Shown: piece after piece, positions 1-11,625 of the stretch
How positions within the stretch are numbered: position 1 is the stretch's first letter
Layout: each line of letters opens with the position of its first letter
Assembly (NCBI RefSeq): GCF_963855985.1
Contig: NC_087090.1
Coordinates: forward strand, 16,366,501-16,430,500
Length of the DNA: 64,000 nucleotides
Source of the DNA: Ostrinia nubilalis
Taxonomy: Eukaryota; Arthropoda; Insecta; Lepidoptera; Crambidae
Reading direction: 5' to 3'
Translations under genes and position numbers: made by a program
Notes under the pieces: generated by a model
Told to the model about the DNA's origin: nothing
The model's database searches: none
Seen by the model: only the letters and a program-made list of their open reading frames with translations

Positions 1-760
1 ATTTGTTGTCATTTTAGTTTTCAGACTGTTTTAAGTAAAAACGAATAACTTGTGTACATAAGTTACTATTATGTTCATTATTCTAATGAATAGTTAAGTC
101 CTTGAGGTATGTTTGCAAATTACATAACACATACAAAAGTTATTTTAAACAAGCAGCTAAAAAGAAACTAAACTTATTGCTATAATATTTATTGCTGCAA
201 TAAGACCGCCTTTCGCTATATTCGTCGCTAACTCTTATCGAAGCAGTAGCTGCCACTTCGCTCCGTTATCACAACGTCCCCAATACTACACGAAATTTAA
301 AAAGCCATTGTGTTATTATCTAGCGATCAGGAAACATATCTCGCGTCCGGTGTAAATAAGTGCGGACGCATTAAGGCGCGATCGCCAGGTGGCCTTCCGC
401 CCGTTGCGCCGCCCGCCCTGTATCGCTGATAGCGCCGCTAACGGCCTCTAGCGGCCGTTAGGGGGCGTTACGGTCGCGTTAGCGCCGGCCGCTTCCTCCG
501 CATTGTGATATGGGCCGCTTTATAAAGCGCGCGGCGTCTCTCGTAAATTTTTGGATGGTGCCGCAACGATTTTTAGTTTATCTTTAGATAGGTTTGGGAA
601 ATATGTGTGCGCTGACCACTTACTCGTCCTAGCAAGTACTAGCAAGGCTCTTTACTACAAGTTCTAGTAGGTAATTAGATAATTTTAAAATGCATAATCG
701 ATCACATTGTACAATCATTTGAATAAGTCTTCAGTTTCAATTTAAAATAGACTTCCAAGA

Positions 761-869
761 GAGCACTACCGGGGCCATTAGCGCAGCACCTGAGTATATA
801 TTCAATTAGGCGGGCGGCGCGATACTATCGCGGCAGGGCGGGCGGCCAGATAGGTGCTTCTTTACAATA
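761..869. repeat. CpG-rich direct repeat, copy A, with GATA motif
   Basis: About 109 bp, roughly 90% identical to 1051-1160, including the shared core ggcgggcggccagatag and the palindromic gcgatactatcgc. Both copies start gagcacta/gggcacta and end in an A/T stretch. Not recognised as a known transposon. Confidence 0.8.
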
Positions 870-1050
870 CAGCTAGTGCATTAAGCGCTGTTAAAATGCA
901 CTGATATTACCACCTAAATGACCATCTTATCTTACCGATATGGGAGACACATATTCGCTATTATTTTTGTCTTTAATGAATTACTTAAATGCAATTTTGT
1001 AATTAAAAATGTGCCTATGTCGCTCTTAGATCGTAAAACCGAAGTAAAAC

Positions 1051-1160
1051 GGGCACTATCGTAGCCATTAGCGGCGGCACCTGAGTGTATATATTCAATT
1101 AGGCGGGCGGCGCGATAGTATCGCGGAAGGGCGGGCGGCCAGATAGTTGCCCCTTTAATA
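1051..1160. repeat. CpG-rich direct repeat, copy B, with GATA motif
   Basis: Second copy of 761-869, about 290 bp downstream in the same orientation. It keeps the central gcgatagtatcgc palindrome and the ccagatag GATA site. Confidence 0.8.
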
Positions 1161-3728
1161 CTCTGTTAACGGAAGGTCGATGGGCTTTGTTGTCGCTTGT
1201 TGCATGATTTGTTTTGTGTTTTGCACCTGCTTAGTGAAACAGCATTAAATTTTAATCATTTAAATATTTTTTGTTTTACAAGTTTCAAGATGGAGCTTTA
1301 TTACAACTTCATGAAATACGAGACGGAATAATCATAATACTATGCTCGTTATTAAAAAGAACAAAAACGAACTTAGTATTCTTTTAGTGGCAGTTTTTCT
1401 CAAACTGATGCAAGATAATGTATTTTCTACACACGTATTTAAGTTACTGATCAACACATTTAAAAACGCCCTTTAATATTTTTAGAGACTCCATTAGAAG
1501 TATCCCACTTCTTTATAGCAATAAACAAACCCGTAATCTGTATTTTAACCATAGAACAATTCGCATAATCGGTCGTTTGAGGCCCTCCGCAGTAAAACAT
1601 TACCGGGGTACAGTCGTCAACAATAAACAATAAACGTTAAGGGCGGTTAACAAAAACCGCGAGCCCTTCCGAAGGATGTTTGACTGACTCGGAAACGCCT
1701 AATTGGGACGGTTTTCTTCAGTTACAATCCTAACATTCGTGGTTAATTTTAAAACAGAGAAATAAAAACACCGTAGGTACTTTAAATATTTTTTACGATT
1801 GTGAAAACGACTTAGCGGTTAATTACAAGGACTTGAGTGTTAATTTATTTATATTTTTCAATGAATGTGTCGCAGTTAAGATCACACCATTGGCACAGCT
1901 TTTGTAATTTCGTTTTTGTAAATGTTACAATTACAAACCTCTAATCTTATAAAGTATAACCTCACTCACTATTCTTACAAAAAATCTGTTACTAGGATGC
2001 ACCGCAATATTAAGTAAATACATAATGTTTTACAGTCAGACGTGAACACTTCAAACATAAAAATGCTATCACAATTTTTGCCGGCACCCCGAATCTTTTG
2101 ACTGCGGTGACCTGTGCCGTGTACATTACACCTCCGAATCTGATTCCAGCGCCACCTATTCAGCGCGCACCTTTGTGAGTGAAGTGGGTCAGTCTTCAAA
2201 ACGTGCCTTTTTATGACTCCCACTGTACAAGCTTGGAGAATGCCTGCTCATTTTTAGATGATATTTTGAAACTTCTGAAATTATTCAGATATTATGGAAA
2301 TATAATTATTTATTTACTTCTCACGTGGTTTATATTTAACAGCTACCTACCAACTAAAATACATTACAGTGTATTAAAAAAACACATTTAAATAAATCTG
2401 TGCATTGCACTCAAGATAACCTGTAAAATACTAAATTCTAGTATAATTTCCAGTAAAAACCGATTTTTCAACTGCCAGGTTCATTTTATCTTCTGTAAAA
2501 TTCTTGACATAAAAACTTCTTATTTGACATTTGAAAATGGGTCTCAAGTCAAGGTTCTTGAAATTGCTGTCTCAGATGTCGTAGATAGTAGGTGGTACCT
2601 ATGTTAACTTTAATTTGAGTAATACAAAATGCTTTTACAATCTGCTTATCTGACCGAACTTTTAAGCGAATATACTTACCTGTTTTTTAAGTAGGTATTG
2701 CAGTAGTTTTACATTGTACCTACTTAATGGCATCGCTGGACATTAATTGTAATAAAAAACCTATCTCGTTTAAATGACTAAAACTTTCTCAGCAACAGTA
2801 ACTGCACGTTCTTTAAACGGTTATCAGTTAACTAAATCTCGCACTAACTCTATTTACCTTAACATGGGAACAATTCACGAAAATCTGAAACTTTTAGTCG
2901 GAAACTTGGTATCTGGGCAGAGTATCAGCCGGTGTATCAGGGCGGGCGGAAGTTTCAGGCTAGATATGCCAAGAAAGAACGAACATGCAACGGGTTAAAA
3001 TGCTATCATACCTCTAAGAAAGGCTTTTGTGATAAGAAAAAATATGACTATCTTAATGTAAAAAAAAATTAATCCATAAATTATACTATCGTATATAACA
3101 TACGGTATTTAGCATAACAAATGCTATATACCTAACGCAATCTCCTAAAATGCATCTTACCATACCATCTTTTGTAACTTTATGAATGCAATAAATTATT
3201 TCATTTTTGAGTTTTATATTAAACCATACGAAAAATCTTAAATAATTATTTTCACGTATCAAATAAACTTATTAATTGTAAGTAAAATTATAACACCCAC
3301 AGGACATTTTCAAAATCACTGAAACATTCCATAAATATGAGTTATCACCTGAATGACTCACTCATCTAAATGAGTGATGATGATAATTAAACATCGAGCT
3401 TTTATATCCAAAGATTTATTTTCTCAGATCTGCAGATCCACAAAACCTCAATACAATATCTGCATTAATGCCCACCCCCATCCGTATCTAACTACCGGCA
3501 AGTACTTGTAACCTCGTTTATAGTACACTTATAGTACACAAATGTGCTGTACTTGCGCTGCATTCAAGACACCGTGATACGTTAGAGATACGCCCAACTT
3601 CGAGATCCAATACGAGGAACTAAAAGTTGTTGTTTGGGTGGTACAAGCGGTGAACACAAAGCGGAGAAAGGTTATACATTAACTAACATATCAGAAAAAG
3701 AAAGTCAGAAAAAATATCTAAATTGTAT

Positions 3729-3977
3729 AACTCAAAGGTGACTGACTGACTGACTGACATAGTGATCTATCAACGCACAGCCCAAACCACTGGACGGATC
3801 AGGCTGAAATTTGGCATGCAGATGTTATGACGTAGGCATCCGCTAAGAAAGGATTTTACGAAACTCCACCCCTAAGGGGGTAAAACGGGATCCACGCGTA
3901 CAAACGGGCGATGTGAAAATCATTGGAGGCCTATGTTCAGCAGTGGACGTCCTCTGGCTGAAATGATGATAATGATG
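3729..3977. repeat. composite repeat: (GACT)n, retroposon monomer (minus) and RTE tail (plus)
   Basis: A short GACT microsatellite (about 3729-3757) leads into one monomer of the repeat that is tandem at 63215-64000, here inverted (through about 3903). Then comes a 70-bp RTE LINE 3' end (3904-3977) with ttcagcagtggacgtcct and the tail aaatgatgataatgatg. Confidence 0.7.
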
Positions 3978-5157
3978 CAGATCTAAAACATTTGCGTTCC
4001 ATTGCATTTGAAACTAAAACCTGAACGATGCCACAAACCCTCTCTGTTTATAACCACGGCTGTAGCAATACAGCTGAAAGTGATTTAAAAAAATGTGTTT
4101 TGTCAACATTATACCGGATATTTGTTTGACTGATCGATGAATAAGTGGCGTGCCAATATTATTGAGTCAGTGCAGAATATAAAGTTTACTAAAGATTTCA
4201 ACGTTGTAAGATAAGATTATCAGGGTGTAAACATATTATTTTGGATAGAAACGACTGCTTGGATATTTTAATTAATTTTCTATTGAATGTTACTCGTAAA
4301 AATATTTTTGAAATATTACTGTACATTTAGCTGTTCATTGTAAAATAGGATACGCAAACTGAAATCGTTGCAAAGGTCACATTATGTAATAATAACATTC
4401 GTTATCTGCACGTTATCAAATACCGTTATCACTGTAATATCTGTGGCAAACATCTGGCCCAACATAATCATAGCACTGATAACGAAACTAACTCATTTCG
4501 AACCTTATGTCAACGCGATAAGAACGTTATCAATTGATGTCTAAAAGTGATATGTAAACATACAAATTTAATCAATCGGACACAATAACTTCTCGTGAAT
4601 GCTCGCAGATAGCAAATGTGGTTGCTTTTTAGTAAACTTTATCGAAGGAAATCTCCCTGATAAAGGTAATGCTTACGAAAATACGAGGTTTTATCGCTCC
4701 TGTTTGATTTCGTGTATGATTTACCTATCTGTGATACCACTTACCGTATATCAAGATTCAAGCAACTCGAATTCATTCATTTATTTTTATGTAAAAAAAT
4801 CAGTAGCAGTACCTAACTTATTTTAAGATTAGATACTTAATATTCTATTTTTTCAGAGCGGGACTGTTTCGCAAGTTGTTTTTAAAGAACATAGCTGTCA
4901 TATGAACTACAACTAAGTCACCAGCAAAAGTAAAAATATGATTTTTTGCTTCATAGCGCTTGAGTCAAAAACTACCTAATATGAAGCTTTAATGAATTTT
5001 CAATTTGTAGAAAATAATTATCATAGGAGAAAAGCACTGGAGAAGGACAGATCTGATTCTGAAATTGTTTTGTATTTAATAAAGAGAAGTACCATTAGGT
5101 ACCTACCCAAATATAACCTAATTTTCAGCCACTTTAAGCCCTAGAGTCCCGTAACTA
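3978..5157. other. non-coding with a GATA motif cluster
   Basis: AT-rich DNA without a supported gene. It includes the homotypic GATA cluster at 4402-4532. The 75-codon ORF at 4599-4826 has no recognisable domain. Confidence 0.55.
4402..4532. promoter_or_regulatory. homotypic GATA-site cluster, candidate enhancer
   Basis: Five WGATAR sites (TTATCT 4402-4407; TTATCA 4413-4418, 4426-4431 and 4527-4532; TGATAA 4477-4482) and one CGATAA (4516-4521) lie within 131 bp. Chance expectation is about one WGATAR per 500 bp counting both strands. The presumed host gene ush encodes a GATA cofactor, so GATA input here is plausible, but this is inferred. Confidence 0.45.
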
Positions 5158-5160
5158 TTA

Positions 5161-5340
5161 GGCCGTTTGTAGACATCCGTTTTTTCACCGGACGACGGAC
5201 CGTCAAAAAACTGATATCCTTTGTTTGCTGTCAATTTTCTCGCCAGACCTATGTCCGATGCATGTGCACATGTTCATTATAAACCATACACCACCGCTAA
5301 ATCCGTAGTCCGGTCAAAAAACGTATTTTTACAAAGGGCC
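5161..5340. mobile_element. MITE with TTA target duplication
   Basis: 180 bp flanked by TTA (5158-5160 and 5341-5343). Terminal inverted repeats GGCCGTTTGTAGACATCCG and the complement of the right end acaaagggcc, followed by pairing aaaaaa/ggac segments. Fits a PIF/Harbinger-like non-autonomous element. Confidence 0.7.
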
Positions 5341-5343
5341 TTA

Positions 5344-5753
5344 GGATTTTTGCAGTTTTCATATTCAAACTTTATTTTATAGACTTCATAGAGTTTGAAT
5401 CGTCGTCTTGAAACTTGCACCAGCCCTCCCCAAAGACAGCCATTGCAACTAATACGCTTTAGATGCAGTTCTAATTAAACTGTATGCTAGTTTGTAATGT
5501 CGCGGGTGCCGTATACGTGCGATAAGATGGCGACCGTTTTAGGCGTAACTTTCTGTATGTGTCAAATGTGTATTGGAATGGGGTGTTTAGATGGATATTT
5601 GTTGTATTGTTCTTCTCAGTAAACTTGAGCGTGGACTTAGGTACAGTACAGTTGAATTGCAGTCTACCTTCTGAAATCTGAACGAAATGATATTTCATAT
5701 CAACGATCTTAAATAAAAAAATATTCCAAACGCCTATGGCGGCTTATAAACTC
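5344..5753. other. non-coding spacer
   Basis: No gene, repeat or structure recognised; the 75-codon ORF on the minus strand is low complexity and unsupported. Confidence 0.4.
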
Positions 5754-5980
5754 TTACATACATCATCATCATCATCATCATTTCAGCCACAGGACGTCCA
5801 CTGCTGAACATAGCTCTCCCCCAATGACTTCCACATCGCACGGTTGGTAGTGGCCTGCATCCAGCGCCTTTCTGCTACCTTTATCAGGTCGTCGGTCCAC
5901 CTTGTGGGTGGACGTCCCACGCTGCGTTTTCCGGTACGTGGCCTCCATTCCAGAACCTTGCTGCCCCACCTTCATTCACC
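5754..5980 (-). mobile_element. RTE-type LINE 3' end (fragment)
   Basis: Minus-strand fragment ending in the (ATG)n/(CAT)n tail at 5761-5781. The translation (THKVDRRPDKGSRKALDAG ... CSAVDVLW) corresponds to the extreme C-terminus of lepidopteran RTE reverse transcriptases, diverged and 5' truncated. Related copies occur at 3904, 32640, 40731 and 41295. Confidence 0.8.
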
Positions 5981-5983
5981 TTG

Positions 5984-8081
5984 CTTTACATACATCAGGG
6001 ACTTCAAAAGTGCAGTTACATTGCTTCCAAAGTGTCGGATGTAACAACTATGGTTAGAGAACCATAGTAGTTATTGGAATATTTTTAAAATTGCATTTCA
6101 GTGAGAGTTTTCCACTTTAATAAGTTTTCCGTAAATACAGAATAACTGCAGATCATGAGAATATCAATAACTCACAGTCGCCAGAGAATTCCTGCGAGTG
6201 ATGTCTCTACTTTTTCCTTGAACGTGTTAATTCTAATTACACGCCCATAACGTAATTCTGTAAGTTTATCTATCCTCTGCTGCAGTTAACACGTAGCATT
6301 AATCCCGCTATCTGCGGATAAGCTTAAAACATTCGGATAGCGGCAGACGAATGAATCACTTTGCCATTATGAGGCGGGGCGGCCGCAGACGGGCGGATAA
6401 GTCTAGACTCTAGCTAGGAGATGCGATTAAACGCACGGATTTTTTTTAAATAAGATCTTTGCAGACCTCAGTGGAAGTGAAATGCCTTCCAGCGGTGGAA
6501 AAGGTGGTTGAAAAGGAAGGTCTCACTAAATGCTCAACACACAATGTATCTGTTGCTGACGTATAAAATTCAGCGTTAAACTTTACTTCAGTTGCATTAC
6601 CTATGAAATATAGTTGTGTGTTATGTCTAGATTTATTTATCCACAACGAAGAAGCTCTTTCTTGCCTTGAAAAATGGCCCTATGATGCCGCATTGTAATC
6701 ATTTTTTCTTTCTTACAAAATCCTGCACCAAACCTAACAACAAACGATTTCTAGTCGCGTACAAGAATGCGTTTAGTCTGCCGCGTTCGCGCGCCCTTAC
6801 GGGTCATAATATGTGAGATTGCGTCTCGGAAGATAAGCGGGAGTGCTTTTGCCGATAACGTCGTGTGCGGACGAAATCGGCGTATGATTTAAATTGCGAT
6901 TCTGATGGGGTTTATCTCGAGACGTCAGGGGTCCATTTGAGAAAAAAGATTGGGTGATAATACGGACTGGTTCTTTTCGGAATATTGTTTAACTAGGTGC
7001 CTGCTCGTTCTATGTGCTTAAGCTTGTGAACATAGGTACACATTCTTTACTGGTTTAGAAGCTTTACAGCCGTTAAATGTTATACCTATAAGTTTTTTCT
7101 ATTCAACATTGTGCAGGTAGGTAGTGTTATTCGTGGTAATAATTAGCTGTGTGTGATTGAAAAACTATCATCTTAACTGTTACACAGCTCACTCAGCCGT
7201 TGAGTTGTAATACGATTTTATGTTTTTTTGTTGAAGTAATAGGTATAAAGATATGATATGTATTATTCGCGCTAGAACGCGCTCGTATGCCTTTAATGGG
7301 ACAGTTGTGAATGCGAGTAATTGTTTACAATATCTTTAGTTACGTTAGGAGGCAATAGCTACTTTCGTTTTATAATTAGTGTCACACTCGTGTTAGCAGA
7401 TTCGCTATCGATGCGAATCCATCATACCTATCGAACGCTCGCGCGCTTCTTTTGTTTCGCAGCGTCGCTTACGTCACACCGCTCATAAATATTAAAACTA
7501 ACCGGGGTGAGATATTGACAAAATGCTTCGCGGAGGTGTTTAGTATGAAAGTTTGAACGATATTTCTAGAGGGTTTATAAAGCAGACACATTGATCTGTC
7601 ACAAAATTATAGATTTTAGCTATAGATACTAGGTGCTCTTTATAAAGTTCTGAATTAGATTTGAGTAGTTTATCTGTATATCTTTGCTTTCAGTCAATAT
7701 TGTTTATAGTTCTAGGTTCTCAATTTCAAGTTAAAATCTGAGAGATATTTGAACCTATAACTGTGACTACCATATTTATTCAAATCCTTTAGAAAACATA
7801 ACATAACAAAGACAAATGAAAATTATAATAGACGACTAATTTCGACAGCTTTTTCCGCCCTAAAAACAAATCTAGTCACACATCCTTCTCTAAACTTAGG
7901 ATTGAAACTTTAAACCTGTTTTTATAATCAATGCCTTCCGCACGCATCATAAAGCTCACATATCACGTGCGCGCAGTCCGCAGTTGCTGGGGCGGCAAAA
8001 TAAACGAGTTGGCGCCTGGGCGCGCGCGATAGCCGCCCGCCCAGCGATGTATGGCGCGATAGGGCGCTGCCGCCGCGAGAT
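5984..8081. other. non-coding with CpG-rich GATA-type islands
   Basis: No supported coding exon. Around 6265-6410 several GATA-type sites cluster (tttatctatcc, gctatctgcggataagc, ggatagcgg, ggcggataagtc). A second CpG-rich island at 7980-8081 contains gcgcgatagccgcccgccc, similar in style to the repeats at 761 and 1051. Confidence 0.5.
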
Positions 8082-8213
8082 AACACCTGCCCGAGAAACG
8101 ATTGATTCTGCGGTGTTAGCTCCGTCTAAAATTAAACACTTTTAGGGTGTAGCGCGCTGTAATACACCAAAACATAAAAATTAGATACCTGACATACTTT
8201 TCCGGTTAATTAC
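8082..8213. repeat. diverged direct repeat, copy 1 of 3
   Basis: Shares aacacctgcccgaga, tgttagctccgtctaaaat and acctgacatacttttccgg with 8614-8730 and 8797-8939. Not recognised as a known element; no terminal inverted repeats seen. Confidence 0.75.
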
Positions 8214-8234
8214 CACACTTTTCTTGTTATAGAC

Positions 8235-8453
8235 TATAGCTTTCCGCCCGCGGCTTCGCGCGCGTTGACTGCATTATCTACATATTTTACGGAACCCTAT
8301 TATTTCCCAAAATAAAATTTAGCCTATGTTACTCGTGGATAGTGTAGCTTTCGAGTGGTGAAAGAATTTTCAAAAACGGTCCAGTAGTTTTTCAGCCTAT
8401 TCATTATAACCAAACAAACAAACAAAGCTTTCCTCTTTATAATATTAGTGTAG
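8235..8453 (+). mobile_element. lepidopteran retroposon tail fragment
   Basis: Begins tagctttccgcccgcggctt and ends in tttataatattagtgtag, the usual ends of an abundant lepidopteran retroposon 3' segment. It lies between copies 1 and 2 of the direct repeat. Confidence 0.7.
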
Positions 8454-8613
8454 AAGAGCCAGTGAACGCCAGACCTACGTTATTTTATAAAAGCTGAAAG
8501 TTTATCAGCGCATGCTCCCAACATAGCTAAGAACCATGGCCAAACATGAAGTTTGTTGGGTCATGGTGGCTTTGGCAGACAGACGGTACTAAAGGTGAGT
8601 AAAATACCAACTT

Positions 8614-8730
8614 TAACACCTGCCCGAGAGACGATTGATTCTGTAGTGTTAGCTCCGTCTAAAATTAAACAAGCAATTTTAGGGCGCAGGGCGCTGACGA
8701 CAAAGTTACCTGACATACTTTTCCGGATAA
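8614..8730. repeat. diverged direct repeat, copy 2 of 3
   Basis: Same orientation as copies 1 and 3. Contains gttagctccgtctaaaat, agggcgcagggcgctga and acctgacatacttttccgg. Confidence 0.75.
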
Positions 8731-8796
8731 TAATTACTCTTACATGACGTGCACGGCTGAGATAGTGCTAAATTAACTTAAAAAGGGTTAAATAAT

Positions 8797-8939
8797 AACG
8801 CCTGCTGGAGAGATTAATTCAGTGGTGTTAGCTTCGTCTAAAATTAAACAAGCACTTTTAGAACGCAGGGCGCTGAACTTATTGTATAGCTCGTAGGGCG
8901 CTGTGAACAACAAAATTACCTGACATACTTTTCCGGAAA
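8797..8939. repeat. diverged direct repeat, copy 3 of 3
   Basis: Same motif order as copy 2, with an extra segment carrying a second agggcgctg before the conserved acctgacatacttttccgg. Confidence 0.75.
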
Positions 8940-10578
8940 ATTTTCTACAGCACGCGTGCGTTTATCTACCTCCTAAATTTATTAAAAAATGGTTGGAATG
9001 TATTAATTATACGATGACTTTAAGTTTTTATAATTTAATTAGGATTGGCCGCCGCCCAATGTGTGAGTCTATGTCACTCACCTGGGTTAAATTACGGTCT
9101 CCAGCGCATCAACCTTTACATTTTTATTACAAATCACACTTATTACGAGTACAATCACACAAACCACAATGTTAAGTCCGATATGCCGTTACCCCTCCAC
9201 GTAAACCGCGGTTAATCTTTAATTTGACGTAAAGTAAGTAACGATCCGTCCGAGCTATCACCCGATGTATTGCAGCGACAACATCAGCTATCTGCGGGCC
9301 GTTAGCTTGCTCTCTACACCTTTAAGATGTTTATAAAGAACCTCTATTTATCATTAACAAAATTTTACCCAAATTGTACTTATTATTTGCTTAAGCTGAA
9401 AGTAGGTACATTCAACGTGATTCAATGGTGTTGAAATAAACGAAAAAGTAAGGTCTACTCGTTTTTTACAACAACAATTAAATCTTGTTATTAACCCTTT
9501 AAAAGCGATCAGGATGTTTGACTTCTAGTCCGGCCGGTATTTGTCCTGAGGTCGTAGTAGGGCAAACTATATTGGGATAGTATAAGTACTTTAGAAAGGG
9601 CCTATCTACGTGTAAATTATTTGAATCAGATTCAGAATAAAAAATAATTAAATATAATTTTCTTCACTTGTGGTCATTAGGTAGAGGCAGAATTATGATC
9701 ACTTGCCGCAATTATTTAAAAAAAAAACATTAAGAGCATGAAAAAAGATCTTCATTTAATGTGTAGGTATGGGAGGCAGTTATCACTAACTTATCACGAG
9801 CATTGATACCGAGATGTATTCCCCGAGGCGCGCGCTATCAGTGGGGCGCAGTCCCTCTTTAATAGCCTCGGGCTCCGTGCGTTTGGATTGCATTCAACAC
9901 TTGTTCTGCGGTCTCGAGCTGTTGTGGCGATTAACTTGTTAATTAAGAGGCAACATTCATTTTCAAAAGATTTATTAAAAGTGTTTATTGGTATGCAGCT
10001 TTTTTCAGGACCCTTATACACATACCTAATTAAAGCTTGCGCTACGTAAAACACTTCATAAGCTGTTAAAAAGGTGATTGTGCATTCCATATTAGACCAG
10101 GCCTTTCTTGGTGCATTTTATTTAAAAATTATATTTTTATTTACATATTGAAAAAAAACTAGTGTTGTTTGTGTTTTCGGCATGTAAATAAGAATATAAA
10201 CAAATGAAATAATCGATTGTTTAAATGACAATTAATGTCCTCCAGCTCCACTGCCTTACAAAGTAAGACCCTAACTGCCCACTAAAACGGTCACATCATC
10301 ATCAAAATCGTATATTATCGGCTGAAGATAGCAAAAACGCTATCTAACTGCAGATCTGGGTCGTTAAAAAGCCTTACAGAAAAATGCCATTAATACACTC
10401 CACACCAGTATTATATGGCTACTTTACTGCTTAAGCATCCTGTCAGGAAATAATATCACACATCGACTATTATGAAATAATCAAGCCCTTTCATATACAG
10501 CAAATATCTCTGTCTAGTTGAGATAAAAAAAAGAAAATTCAGAGAAAACCTTTTTGTTGTTACTGGCAGTTTTTAATC
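8940..10578. other. non-coding spacer
   Basis: AT-rich with a few CpG-rich patches (near 9240-9310 and 9815-9900, both with ctatc/gatag motifs). No supported gene; the 98-codon minus ORF at 9794-10090 shows no domain. Confidence 0.45.
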
Positions 10579-10580
10579 TA

Positions 10581-11518
10581 CAGGGTGGCCCAGAAGAAAG
10601 TTCACTTTTGAAAATTCAAGGAAACGAAAACTTTACATTTTTATAGAACTTTTACTACTGCAATTTAAAGGAAATTTAATGCAATTTATTTTTAAATTTA
10701 ACTTTATTTAATTACATCGCCCAGGAGATTTCCTTGACGCTTACAACATTCGATCAACATTCATCAAAATCTTGAAATGCGTTCGTTAGAATTACCTCGA
10801 AACCTATTTTCAATTTTTTGCCGAATGCTCAGCTTCAGTTGCTGTATGGTTGTTGGATTATAAAAGTACACTCTATTCTTAATGTAACACCACAAAAAAG
10901 AATTTTCTGGAATGAGATCAGGGCTTCCTGGGGGCCAGGAGATGTCACCCCTGCTTGAAATTATTTTTTTGTGGGAACATGTCTCTTACCATCTAAATGC
11001 TCTCATTTGAAGTGTGACACGTAGCCCCATCTTGATGAAACCAAGTGCTCCGGTCATAGTCTTGCGAATCTTGCAGCTTTGAAATCAAAAAGCTTTTCAG
11101 CCTACCAGTATAGCGCTCTCAAAAATTAATCACCTTTCAATGCAACAAACCAATCAAGCAGGGGTGCAATCTCACTGCCTCTAAAAAGCGCTAATCTCAT
11201 TCCAGCAGACTTATTTTTGTGGGGTTACCTTATGAGCAGAGCATACTCTAATAATCCAAAAACTCTGCAGCGTTCATCCATCCTGAATCCATTTCGAGGT
11301 AACTCTAACGAAAGTTTTCCAAAATTTTGATGTATGTTGACCGAATGTTGTAAACGTCAAGGGAATCACATGTACGATCAAATTTATAAAAGAAAGTAAA
11401 TTTTAAAATAAATTGCACTAAATTTCCTTTAAATTGCAATAGTTTTAAAGTTCTACAAAAATGAACAGTTTTCGTTTCCTTGAATTTTCAAAAGTGAACT
11501 TTCTTCTGGGCCACCCTG
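10581..11518. mobile_element. foldback Tc1/mariner-like element with two transposase 3' halves in inverted orientation
   Basis: Terminal inverted repeats CAGGGTGGCCCAGAAGAAAG extend for over 50 bp and are flanked by TA on both sides. The left arm on the minus strand carries degraded transposase (FHQDGATCHTSNESI, then WPPRKP-like remnants with stops). The right arm on the plus strand carries a separate degraded transposase C-terminus (LIPADLFLWGYLMSRAYSNN). The element is therefore a head-to-head pair of inactive transposase ends. Confidence 0.8.
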
Positions 11519-11524
11519 TATTTT

Positions 11525-11625
11525 CATCGTCATCATTTCAGCCAATGACAGTTCACTTTGGACTTGACGACCTACTTTGTGGACCAAAGAACGCATAGCA
11601 CGATTGTTTACATTACGACTACCTA
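11525..11625 (-). mobile_element. diverged LINE tail with (CAT)n-type end
   Basis: tcatcgtcatcatttcagcca resembles the RTE tail but the following sequence is strongly diverged, so family assignment is weak. Confidence 0.4.

Larger units (their letters stand above)
1..3728. other. non-coding, probably upstream or intronic to ush
   Basis: AT-rich DNA interrupted by CpG-rich islands at about 355-500 and the duplicated blocks at 761-869 and 1051-1160. No supported coding exon. The few 70-80-codon ORFs have no recognisable domain and look like chance. Confidence 0.6.

Noticed and set aside
5778..6044. Short ORFs on both strands near 5.8-6.0 kb
   Set aside because: They are the coding remnant and shadow of an RTE LINE 3' end, not host genes.
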